Source: Carpediemonas membranifera
Lineage: Eukaryota > Fornicata
NCBI GenBank assembly: GCA_019828565.1
Contig: JAHDYR010000014.1
Span: forward strand, 1 to 64,000
Length of the DNA: 64,000 bases
Reading direction: 5' to 3'
Position 1 is the stretch's first letter, and every line of letters starts with the position of its first letter. Shown here piece by piece: positions 19,401 through 27,807 of the stretch. Position numbers and translations under genes: made by a program. The notes under the pieces were generated by a model. It did no database searches, had not been told where the DNA came from, and saw only the letters and a list, made by a program, of their open reading frames with translations.

Positions 19401-19466
19401 CAGGTGGGTCGGGATGTTTGCGGTGAACCTATGCCGGAGTCGATCCAGCTTGGCAGGCTCAGCCAC
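16436..19466 (-). pseudogene. Family C reverse transcriptase-CCHC-RLE endonuclease, one internal frameshift (C1)
   Basis: Frame 1 (from ~19466) carries PGPSGLSFLHLKLAHRL, DRVRPIAMGEALRR and motif A AVDMTNAYG. The shift near 18130 then moves to the frame of 16436-18166 with motif B HQGDPLSP, motif C YQDD, CPLC...H...C, ARHD, RADLKVWGERDVVGN, VYVDFYC and a C-terminal CKARWAELNL. The last part shows the intact RLE pattern for this group: CCHC, R-H-[ND], R-x-D, then VDF...K. It is the best guide to what family A's endonuclease should look like. Confidence 0.85.
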
Positions 19467-20503
19467 CCCTGGGTAGGCGTGGATGATGCTGGCCCAGGGT
19501 GCGCCTCCGTGATCTGGTTAAGAGCGCCAGGAGGGCCTGTGTACACAAATGTACGTGGTTCAGGGCCTTGGCTTGCCTGCGGCGGCGGGCGAAGGGGAGG
19601 GTTGGCTGAGTCACCACGGGCTTCGTGCCCGGTCTCTGGCTCAGCTCTCTCCCCTTCCCCGCCTTCGACGCCCGCCAGGGAGAGGAACTCGGACACTGCG
19701 GTGTCGTCGATGTTCCTCTCCTCTGGCTGGGTGGGGGCAACCTGGGCGGGGGTGGGGCTCGGGGGCCGGTCACCCTGCTGTGTGGCTGCAGGCTGCGGCC
19801 CAGTTAGGGCGACAGCGGAGTCGGTGAGGGCAGTATCGGCAGGGGTGGGGCTCGGGGGCCGGTCTCCCTGGCGTCGGGCGAAGGCATCGGCCCTCGCATA
19901 CTCGCGGGCGATGCCCGCATTCGGTGGGCTGGCTGGGCGGGGCGCATGCTGGACCCGCTTCACCAAGGCGGTTACAGACGTCGTCCTCTGAGGGCCTCGG
20001 ACAGTCTGAAGGAGGTTCATCCTTCTCGCTTTCACTGGGTCGATGGCGTGCTCGATCATACGCTCAAGAGCCTCGTTCGCACGTTCGATGGTGAGCGTTG
20101 ATGTGAACGCCTGATCAGTGGCTGCAGCGTGCAGAATGGCGACAGCATTTGCGACGTGATCGTCGCGGCGGGAAGCTTTCACCTTGTGGCCGGGGCCGAA
20201 GCGATTTGTCGCCGCGTGAACGTAGTTGGTTATCCAAACCAAGTTGCTCACCGTGAAGAAACGCTTGTAATCCGAAATAAGGCTCAATAGACGTTCTTTG
20301 TTCATGCAGATCTCAATAAAGGCCTCAGTATCCTTCGGCCAAGAGTTCTTCGAGCTGGAGGGATGGAAATCGTTAATCCACCGCAGAAGAGCAGCGAACA
20401 GCGCTAATCGCTTGTCAATAGACGTACCAGGTCCTTCATCGGATGTTAGGCAGGATTCGTCGCCTTGCGGCGGCGAATCGAGCAACTTTCCTCTGGATAC
20501 CAT
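19367..20503 (-). CDS. Family C gag-like N-terminal region (C1)
   Basis: About 378 residues from ATG 20503. The first ~240 residues are homologous to family A but diverged (for example VSNLVWITNYVHAATNRFGPGHK). One Pro/Ala 31-residue repeat follows. A C-specific segment (FVYTGPPGALNQI) leads to the RT region. A one-base deletion near 19455 then sends the frame to an early stop. Its role in binding element RNA is inferred only from position. Confidence 0.6.
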   Translation of the reverse strand: MVSRGKLLDSPPQGDESCLTSDEGPGTSIDKRLALFAALLRWINDFHPSSSKNSWPKDTEAFIEICMNKERLLSLISDYKRFFTVSNLVWITNYVHAATNRFGPGHKVKASRRDDHVANAVAILHAAATDQAFTSTLTIERANEALERMIEHAIDPVKARRMNLLQTVRGPQRTTSVTALVKRVQHAPRPASPPNAGIAREYARADAFARRQGDRPPSPTPADTALTDSAVALTGPQPAATQQGDRPPSPTPAQVAPTQPEERNIDDTAVSEFLSLAGVEGGEGERAEPETGHEARGDSANPPLRPPPQASQGPEPRTFVYTGPPGALNQITEAHPGPASSTPTQGWLSLPSWIDSGIGSPQTSRPTWSSLIGARPSR

Positions 20504-20701
20504 GGCCGAATTTACTTTCCCAGGTTGTCCGAACGACACGCGACTCCGCGGAATTTCGAGCAACCACTCTCGCGCAGGGGCAGGGGATGCGTTATGCGAT
20601 GCGGCGATGGGGCGGGAGGCGCAGGGGGGCTCGGGGACGACGCAGCCTAGAGTGGCCGAGTCAGCCGAGTCGCGACTCCGGCATTTTGTGGGGAGGGCAG
20701 A

Positions 20702-21043
20702 TTATTGGTGGTGCTCGGCCCAACGGGCCTTGCACTGGGAGACATAGTCCGACCAGACGGTCTGGTTGTCCGCCCAGATGGACCAGAATACCCGGTCACG
20801 GATGGCGCCCACGAGGGCCGGCCTGCGAATCGCGGCACAGAGGCGGGCGACCCAGCACTCGGTCAGACGGGACTCAGTCTCGCCCAGAACCGTGCAGGCA
20901 GCAGGCACGAAGGTGACCTGCCAGTTGCGGTACTCGCGGAGCTTCTCTAGCTCAGCCTCCCGCGGGTGCAGGCTGACCACGAAGTCGACATAGACTTCCT
21001 CGTGGACACGGTTCCCGACCACGTCTCTCTCGCCTGCCACCAT
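20702..21043 (-). pseudogene. Separated RLE endonuclease C-terminus (A4)
   Basis: Same 113-residue frame as in A2, starting at the ATG created at the shared extra base. Contains GERDVVGN, VYVDF and the WSDYVSQCKARWAE tail. Confidence 0.6.
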
Positions 21044-23669
21044 GAGGGTCGGCCACCTTGCGTCTGGGCGCTTCGGTATCGGCCTGCTGGTAGCGGGGGT
21101 GACGAGAGGTGAGCGCGACCTCGGCCTGGCAACGGGCCATGGGTCGACCTCTAACGTCGTCGTCGGTCAACACGGCGCTCACAGCGTCTCTAACATGGTT
21201 GTGACGCTCGGTGTGGGCGGTTCCCTTGGTGTGTGGGCACGAGAGGGCATGCTGCCAGGTGCAGCGCTGGGCCTGACGCAGGGGGCAAGTCTCGGGCCAC
21301 TCTTCGAACGGGGCGACATCCAGGTGTGCCCTGGCAATTGGGACAAATATTGAGCCAACAGGCTTCGATTCTAGCTCAATTGGGGTGAGTGCGGCCTCTT
21401 GCCGGAGAATTCCAGCCGCCGGGGCAGCGCGCTGGGAGGAGTCGTTCAGGGCCTGAGTGGCCGCATTGCGGTCCAAGTTGAAGTCAGACGGCGTTGATGG
21501 GCGGTGCTGGACTGTCCAGGCGTCTCTATGGTACTTTGTGAGTTGTTTCTGAGGCTTTTTGGCCTCCATCTCATAGAGTTCGTCCTTGGTCCTAGGCCAC
21601 TCTTCGGCGCCTTCAACGGTAAACAGGGCCTCGTCTAGGTGCACAGACCGGTCCGGAAGCAGCTGGTGCAGCTGGTGTTCCGTGCCCAAAAATGCGCATT
21701 TCCAGACGAGTGATGGGATTGGCATGCGGAGCCCGTAATCTCCATAATCGAGAGCCATTCTACGAGTTTTGTCTTCCAGACCATCTCTTAGTTGCAGAAT
21801 GTGCTCTACGCTGCGGCTAAGCATCTGCTCGAAGCGGGATGTCCTGCTTTCGTGCCTAATCGGCGACACAGCTCTGTAGATTGCGGATGGCATCGCAAGA
21901 ATGCATGAACGAATCATATTCAGCGCAACGCTGGCCGCAGAAGGCCCTACAGTCTCCACCATTTCCACGACGCGAGCAGTCGCCATCTCCATCTCCGAGA
22001 AGACATCATCGACAGCTCTTGCCTCACCATGAGCGTCACCAACAGGGATTCCAACGGCTCTACCGTTGACTACCCGCTGAATGGCACCCGGGGAGCCAGC
22101 AGCGCTGATCACCATACACTTAGCCGTGTTCACGCGCATGCCGATGCGGCCACAAACCTCAGCCATCCGGTCGTAGAACCGATCAACTCGTGAGGCCGGC
22201 ATGGACGCTGGCGCGATCAAGTAAGCATCGTCCTGATAGGAGACCATCCTGCACTCCTGGAACTCACCTCTGATCTGGTCCAGGACCGGCTTCATCGCCA
22301 GGGTGAACAGCAGCGGAGATATGGGGTCCCCTTGCTGGATGCCCTCCCGGGACGGGATGACAAGGCCTGTTGGTGTGATCATCTTGCCCCCGGCATACAT
22401 CGTGTGCAGGTACGGTAGCAAGACCGGGGCCCACGCCTGTGCGACCTCAGACAGATGCTGCCGACTGACGGTTCCGTACGCATTGGACATGTCAACGGCG
22501 CACAGCTGCGCACCGTCGGCGTACGCTGTCTTCAGAATGTCACCCATGCAGTCCAGGCCGCAGCTCTCGCCCAGTCCGAACTGCCCCTCGCACACACCAT
22601 CGCCAATAATCCTCAGCCCGACATCGTGGGCTAGGACCTTACCTGCGAGGCGTCTCAGGCTCTCGCCCATTGCAATGGGCCGGACCTTGGAGTCTCCCTT
22701 AGGCAGGGCAACGAGCCTCGAGTGCGACAGGATCTCAGTGTAGGGCTCCCCGTTGATGATGTCGTTGATCAGAGGCGTGACAGCAGCAACAAACTTGTGT
22801 TTGCGTAGGCGGTAGGCCAGCTTCAAGTGAAGGAAACTCAGGCCCGAGGGTCCCGGTGCCGAGTCTGCTTTGAGCCTGTCCAGGGCCCATGTCACAGACT
22901 CCGGGGTGACCTCATATGACTCCAGCGCACCCGCCCGTTGCTGTGGGTGGAAGAGACGTGGGTCTGCCATTGGCTCGGCCTGCAGCTCCACCAGCTTCTC
23001 GTCAACCTCGGTCGGGCTGAGGTCCATGTCCTCAGACAGGAGGATCTTCAGGCCACTGGAGTAGTAGCCGGCCGAGGCCTTGGTGAAGGCCGAGCGCTCC
23101 TTGGTCCGGGTCCGCAGTGTCACCTGCTTCTTGGCGGGCTTGTACACCGTCTGACCATGGGTCATGATGGCAATAAGGCCACGCCGTTTCTGCTGGGCAG
23201 GCACCTCGTTCAGGGCCTCCAACAGGTTGATGAGACCCTTCACGAATGAGACCGCACCCTTCCTTGAAGGCTTCGACTTCCCAATCCTGCCGGCCTCCGT
23301 CGGGGAGGGGAGGAACTTGAGGTCCTCTGGGAGCTCTGGAAGGATGGTCTCCGGCTGCGGGCGGGGAGCAGTGAGCCTTCTTCTGGCTGGCTGGGCCGTC
23401 CTTGGCTGCGGGACAGCTGGGAGAGCGGGGTCGACTGGCATACCCAACCCTTCCCTCATGAACGCCACGAACCTGGGTGCGAACGACTTCAGGCCTTGCG
23501 GGAACGCATACGAAGGCCGGTTCCTCGGGTGAGCCGCAAAGACCTGCTCGAGGAGAGTCGTCCAGCGTGCTCTGGACATGCGGTTCTGGCCATTTTGCCC
23601 CCGGGAGAGCCAGCGGACGGCGTTGACAGACGTCAGCGTCGCGACGACCTGGTCGTTGGTCGACCACAT
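20952..23669 (-). CDS. Family A reverse transcriptase with Cys-His motif, separate ORF2 (A4)
   Basis: 905 residues from ATG 23669 (MWSTNDQ). RT motifs A (AVDMSNAYG), B (QQGDPISP) and C (YQDD) are intact. In the Cys-His motif the second Cys is replaced: CPLR instead of CPLC (TGT to CGT near 21278), so metal binding may be lost in this copy. The frame leaves the endonuclease at the shared extra base (near 21044), as in A2. The start lies 37 nt inside the end of the upstream gag-like frame, which supports a two-ORF arrangement in copies with five G. Confidence 0.8.
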   Translation of the reverse strand: MWSTNDQVVATLTSVNAVRWLSRGQNGQNRMSRARWTTLLEQVFAAHPRNRPSYAFPQGLKSFAPRFVAFMREGLGMPVDPALPAVPQPRTAQPARRRLTAPRPQPETILPELPEDLKFLPSPTEAGRIGKSKPSRKGAVSFVKGLINLLEALNEVPAQQKRRGLIAIMTHGQTVYKPAKKQVTLRTRTKERSAFTKASAGYYSSGLKILLSEDMDLSPTEVDEKLVELQAEPMADPRLFHPQQRAGALESYEVTPESVTWALDRLKADSAPGPSGLSFLHLKLAYRLRKHKFVAAVTPLINDIINGEPYTEILSHSRLVALPKGDSKVRPIAMGESLRRLAGKVLAHDVGLRIIGDGVCEGQFGLGESCGLDCMGDILKTAYADGAQLCAVDMSNAYGTVSRQHLSEVAQAWAPVLLPYLHTMYAGGKMITPTGLVIPSREGIQQGDPISPLLFTLAMKPVLDQIRGEFQECRMVSYQDDAYLIAPASMPASRVDRFYDRMAEVCGRIGMRVNTAKCMVISAAGSPGAIQRVVNGRAVGIPVGDAHGEARAVDDVFSEMEMATARVVEMVETVGPSAASVALNMIRSCILAMPSAIYRAVSPIRHESRTSRFEQMLSRSVEHILQLRDGLEDKTRRMALDYGDYGLRMPIPSLVWKCAFLGTEHQLHQLLPDRSVHLDEALFTVEGAEEWPRTKDELYEMEAKKPQKQLTKYHRDAWTVQHRPSTPSDFNLDRNAATQALNDSSQRAAPAAGILRQEAALTPIELESKPVGSIFVPIARAHLDVAPFEEWPETCPLRQAQRCTWQHALSCPHTKGTAHTERHNHVRDAVSAVLTDDDVRGRPMARCQAEVALTSRHPRYQQADTEAPRRKVADPHGGRRERRGREPCPRGSLCRLRGQPAPAGG

Positions 23670-24832
23670 GTCTCTGTCTTCCCGCGGTACATGTGCGTCA
23701 AAGCTGCGGCGAACAGCGTCGATGGTCGTGCGGTCGAGCCACCCTGTGAGCCGGTGGGCGGGGTCAACCTGCGGCGGCGGGCGAAGGGGGAGTTGGCTGA
23801 GTCACCACGGGCTTCGTGCTCGGTCTCTGGCTCAGCTCTCTCCCCTTCCCCGCCTTCGACGCCCGCCAGGGAGAGGAACTCGGACACTGCGGTGTCGTCG
23901 ATGTTCCTCTCCTCTGGCTGGGTGGGGGCAACCTGGGCGGGGGTCTGGCGCGTGGGCCTGTCACCCTGCGGGGCGAGTTGCGGGCTGCGGCCCAGTTTGG
24001 GCGGCAGCGGAGTCGGTGGGGGCAGCATCGGCAGGGGTGGGGTCGGTAGACCGGTCATCCCGCTGGGCGGCTGCGGGCTGCGGCCCAGTTAGGGCGGCAG
24101 CGGAGTCGGTGGGGGCAGCATCGGCAGGGGTGGGGCTCGGGGGCCTATCACCCTGCTGTTGACGGTCTGCGCGGCCAGCAGCTACGCGACACGCGTATGC
24201 TTCTGCCTCGAGGAAGGCAGTGCGGTCTCGCGCAGGGCTTGCCGGGCGGGCCTCCCTCGACACGGCTGATCAGTTGGGCGTATGACTGACGCCCGGTCTT
24301 GGCGCGGCGAGCGGCGATCTCGGACGGGCGGAGCGGACGAGGGTGCTCCCTCATGAGCTGCTCATCGGTCCTTCTGCCCCGTATCACGCGCTCGAGGGCC
24401 TCGTTGGCACGATCAATCGAGATCGTAGCAGTGAACACCTGGTTGGTGGCTGCGGCGTGAAGAAGTGAAGTGGCATTGGCGATGTGGTCATCACGGCGGG
24501 ATGCCTTCGGCTTATGGCCTGGCCCGAAGCGGTTTGTGGCCGCATGAACGTAGTCCGTGATCAAAGAAAGGTTGTTGATCGTGAAGAAGCGTTTGTTGTC
24601 CGTCACAAGGCGCAATAAACGATCTTTGTTCATACAAACCTCGATGAAGGCCTCAGCGTTCTTCGGCCACGAGCCTTTCGGGCAGTGCTGACGAATTTCT
24701 TCCATTACGCGCAGGAGCGCAGCGAACAGCGCTAGTTTCAGGTAATTCGTGTCACCTGGTCCGTCATCGGATGTATGGCAGGATTCGTCGCCTTGCGGCG
24801 GCGAATCGAGCAACTTTCCCTCTGGATACCAT
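23633..24832 (-). pseudogene. Family A gag-like ORF, frameshifted (A4)
   Basis: Recognisable conserved N-terminal region and two Pro/Ala repeats. The ATG at 24832 is followed after a few codons by an extra C (24818-24820), and further shifts occur near 24254 and 23990. The pieces lie in at least three frames, so no full protein is expected as written. Confidence 0.75.
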
Positions 24833-25029
24833 GGCCGAATTTACTTTCCCAGGTTGTCCGAACAACACGCGACTCCGCGGAATTTCGAGCAACTACTCTC
24901 GCGCAGGGGCAGGGGATGCGTTATGCGATGCGGCGATGGGGCGGGAGGCGCAGGGGGGCTCGGGGACGACGCAGCCTAGAGTGGCCGAGTCAGCCGAGTC
25001 GCGACTCCGGCACATTTCTGGTGAGGCGA

Positions 25030-26593
25030 TTAGGGGCGAAGTTCGGCCCAGCGGGCCTTGCACTGAGTGACGTAGTCGCTCCAGACGGTCATGTTGCCCT
25101 CCCAAGTCTTGAGGAAGACCAGGTCGCGCATGGTTCCCGCCAGGTGCGGCCGTGCGATGGCGTCGCAAAACTGCACCGCCCAGTCCGCGGTCAGGCGGGA
25201 CTCTGTGGCGCCGCCGACGGTGGTGGCGGCGACCAGGAAGGTGACGTCCCAGTTGGCGTACTCCTTGGTCTTCTCGAGCTCGGCGTCGCGGGGGTGCAGC
25301 CTGCAGTAGAAGTCCACGTATACATCATCGTGTACCGCGTTTCCGACCACGTCGCGCTCGCCCCAGACCTTGAGGTCGGCCCGCTTGTGTGTGGGCGCTG
25401 CGGCGTTGGTGACACGGAACTGTGGGTGTGTGTCGCGGAGGTCGACCTCTGGACGGCAACGGGGAATGGGCCGCCCGCGTAGGTCGTCCTGGGCTACCAG
25501 GTCGTGCACAGCCATCTTAACGTGGTCGTGGCGTGCGGTAATGGCGCCTTCCTTGAGGTGGGCGCACCCTAAGGCGTGGCGCCACGTGACATCCTGCTGG
25601 CCACAAAGGGGACATGTGACCGGCATTTCGCGGAATGGGGCGACATTGAGGTGTGCCCGGGCGATTGGGACGAACGCGCTGTCGCATGAGACGTGCTCGA
25701 GGTCCAGGGGGCTCAGGCTGGCCTCCTTCCTGAGGATTCCGGCGGCGGGTGCGGTGAGGGAGCTGCAGTCGGTGAGGCCCTGGGAGACCTCCTCGGGGTC
25801 TAGACTGAAGTCGTGGGGTGTCTTGGGGCGGTAATTGGCCGTCCAGGTCTCTGCCAACATCGTTGTGAGGTTCTTCTGTGGCTTTTCAGCCTCGATGTCG
25901 AACAGGTCCTGGGTGGTCTTGGGCCACCTCTGGCACCCATTGGGAGCGAATAGCTCCTCCTCCATGGCCCTTGTGATGCCTAGGGCGTGCAGCTGGTGCG
26001 CTGCTCCTAAAAACGCACATTGCCAAATGAGAGAGGGAAGTGGAATCCGAAGCCCGTAGTCATCATAATCAAGTGCAAGGCGCTCTTTTGGGATATTTGA
26101 AACGTCCGTTTCTTGAAGTATGCGGCCGATAACGGTTCTCAGCGTGTGTTCGAGCCTTTTGGTTCGGCATTCGTGCCCGATCGGGCTCACGTTGCGAAAT
26201 ACTGCTGAAGCCATCGGTAGAACGCATGACCTGATCATGTTGATCGCTACGGCGGCTGCTTTTGGCCCCACGGTCTCCGTCATTTCAGCGACGCGTTCGA
26301 GCGCCTCCTCCATGCGCGTGAAGATATCATCCACTGCCTGGGAGATGCCGGCGTCGTCTCCTACAGGGATTCCCAACGCGCGTCCGCTCCGTCTGCCAAG
26401 TGATCCGGCCTTCGTCAGGATGAGGCACTTCTGCCTGTTGACGCGCATACCAACGGCCTTGCATGCTGCTTCCACTCGCACGTAGAACGTCTCTATCGAG
26501 CGTTGGTCCGCGTGGGCGGGCAAGAGACCGTACAAGTCATCTTGGTACCCGAGAATGGTGGCGCTCGGGAGCTGAGACCGGAGGCTCTTCAGG
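25030..26593 (-). mobile_element. Mosaic retrotransposon copy B, 3' half (left of the 21-kb insertion)
   Basis: Family C-like RT/endonuclease, about 1.56 kb, open throughout from the insertion point (26593) to the stop at 25030. It carries YQDDLYG, the CPLC...H...C motif, ARHDHVKM, RADLKVWGERDVVGN and VYVDFYC. Its missing 5' half lies at 47811-50513. The two halves join exactly at the insertion site. Confidence 0.92.
25030..26593 (-). pseudogene. RT (C-terminal part) and RLE endonuclease of copy B, interrupted gene
   Basis: About 520 residues with no internal stop. Reading starts inside the RT between motifs B and C because the gene is split by the 21-kb element. Motif C is YQDD; the zinc motif and RLE signature (R-x-D...VDFYC...K) are intact. 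The open frame suggests the copy was intact when it was interrupted and that the insertion is fairly recent. Confidence 0.85.
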
Positions 26594-26649
26594 CATGCAG
26601 TCAATTCTGGTACCTTTTCTGGAACAAATGGTTCCAGAATTGGTTCCAG
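26594..26649 (+). repeat. Left terminal inverted repeat, 56 bp
   Basis: Perfect inverted match to 47755-47810. Contains an internal hairpin TCTGGAAC-AAATG-GTTCCAGA and the palindrome GGTACC. Just inside the repeat lies a second stem, AATGCCA...TGGCATT (26650-26670). Confidence 0.95.
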
Positions 26650-27362
26650 AATGCCAGAAAAAATGGCATTTGCAAGAAAAACTAAACGCGTTCAAACAAT
26701 TTAGCGACGCCTTGCCACGGGGTGTAAAGCAATATGCAACTAATACTGGGCCCAAGGAACGTTGATACGTACTGCTCTCATGAACTCACTCACTTTTCAG
26801 CAGAGCTCGACCAAAAACTAACAGAGGCTTGCCCGAGGTGTGCTTAAGCCAGCTCCAACTCTCTCTCAGTCTGTGACAGCTCCCCCAAAAAATTATTCTT
26901 GCTCAAAGTTGAGGTTTTCGGGAAATACTGCCAAAAAAGTTTGCTTCTGCTCAAGAACGGGGGATGCGCGTTGGATACCGACACCGTTACGTAACAGTTT
27001 AACATTCATTATAACAGCGCTAGCCTCCAGATTTCCTTGCGCACGCCTTTATCTGGAGAAAATAGCACAAACTTTCGCAAGCAAACGCAAATCGATAGAA
27101 AAATATGTTTCATGTCCAACGGAGCTAAAACTGAGCACAGTGTTATTCATCCTTCTATTCTACTAGTTTATCACTTCAAAAGGATCTGAACTTCAGTATT
27201 GATGGTGTTATAGGCACTGGTTCGGTTCGAGTCAAAACTGACTAAACTGTGACGACGGCTAGGTGTTGAAACATGCCATGCTCACTCGTAGCGTGGCGCT
27301 TAATAGTGCCAGAATTGCTTCAAATCAATGGAGGTTCATGTTTGTGCATAAAGTGCACAAAC
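26650..27362. other. Left subterminal region, no gene seen
   Basis: About 700 bp of AT-rich DNA. A 108-codon open frame (26840-27166) has no protein-like features and was not accepted as a gene. The region ends with a perfect 12-bp inverted repeat (27337-27365). Confidence 0.5.
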
Positions 27363-27365
27363 ATG
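27337..27365 (+). promoter_or_regulatory. Perfect 12-bp palindrome with TAAAG centre before a small ORF
   Basis: CATGTTTGTGCA, TAAAG, TGCACAAACATG: arms are exact reverse complements. The centre with the right arm (TAAAGTGCA) is the reverse of the TGCACTTTA box found before other genes of the element. The ATG of the following ORF (27363) lies inside the right arm. A regulator binding site or RNA hairpin is inferred. Confidence 0.6.
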
Positions 27366-27524
27366 AGAAGACACGAATTCGTCACTGAATTACAGACGAT
27401 GCGCAGAAGAATCAAAGATTTGGTTCAAATAGAGGAATACTACCTCTTTGCAGACGATATCGCGAAGGAATACCTTGATGTTGCGTCCATATACCTGATG
27501 AAGGCAATCCTACGTTCTCAGTGA
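27363..27524 (+). CDS. Small protein of unknown function (53 aa)
   Basis: Starts MRRHEFVTELQTM and ends AILRSQ. It looks helical and charged; a coiled coil is possible. A longer start at ATG 27273 would add 30 residues with several Cys, but that region contains the palindrome, so the shorter start is preferred. No family recognised. Confidence 0.35.
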   Translation: MRRHEFVTELQTMRRRIKDLVQIEEYYLFADDIAKEYLDVASIYLMKAILRSQ

Positions 27525-27807
27525 GGCAACTAGCAAACATGAACCGTATCAAGAGACAAATATTGAAGCACTCCCCGTCCACATCATGTTTGGTAAATTT
27601 ACTGGTGTCATTCTGCTGTTAATATCAGACGAGCAAACAACGTAGTGAGATTGAACATGCGGGATGCGGAGAGACCGCGTGCTGCTAGAATACGCAGGGC
27701 ATGATGCGCCCTGTTGATACCAGGAGCGCTGTCCTTAATCGCTGAGCTAACATTGCATTATTTATATATCGCATATATCCGGAGATACCAATTTGGGAAG
27801 AGACAAA

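Larger units (their letters stand above)
16436..20563 (-). mobile_element. Non-LTR retrotransposon copy C1 (family C), full length, two frameshifts
   Basis: Complete family C unit with the same architecture as family A but clearly different protein sequence. The endonuclease region is in frame here, unlike in A1-A6. One deletion near 19455 (CAGG for CAAGG in the second C-type copy at 49268) separates ORF1 from the RT. A second change near 18125-18135 breaks the RT just before motif B. Confidence 0.88.
20702..24880 (-). mobile_element. Non-LTR retrotransposon copy A4 (family A), full length
   Basis: Full-length A unit. The RT part is an uninterrupted 905-residue frame. The gag-like part is broken by extra or missing bases (CTTTCCC for CTTTCC near 24818, an extra C near 24254, changes in the repeat region near 23975-23998). 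Like A1 it has five G at the ORF1/RT border (23786-23790). Two Pro/Ala repeats. Confidence 0.85.

Noticed and set aside
26840-27166. 108-codon frame as a gene
   Set aside because: No protein-like composition or upstream box; likely chance.
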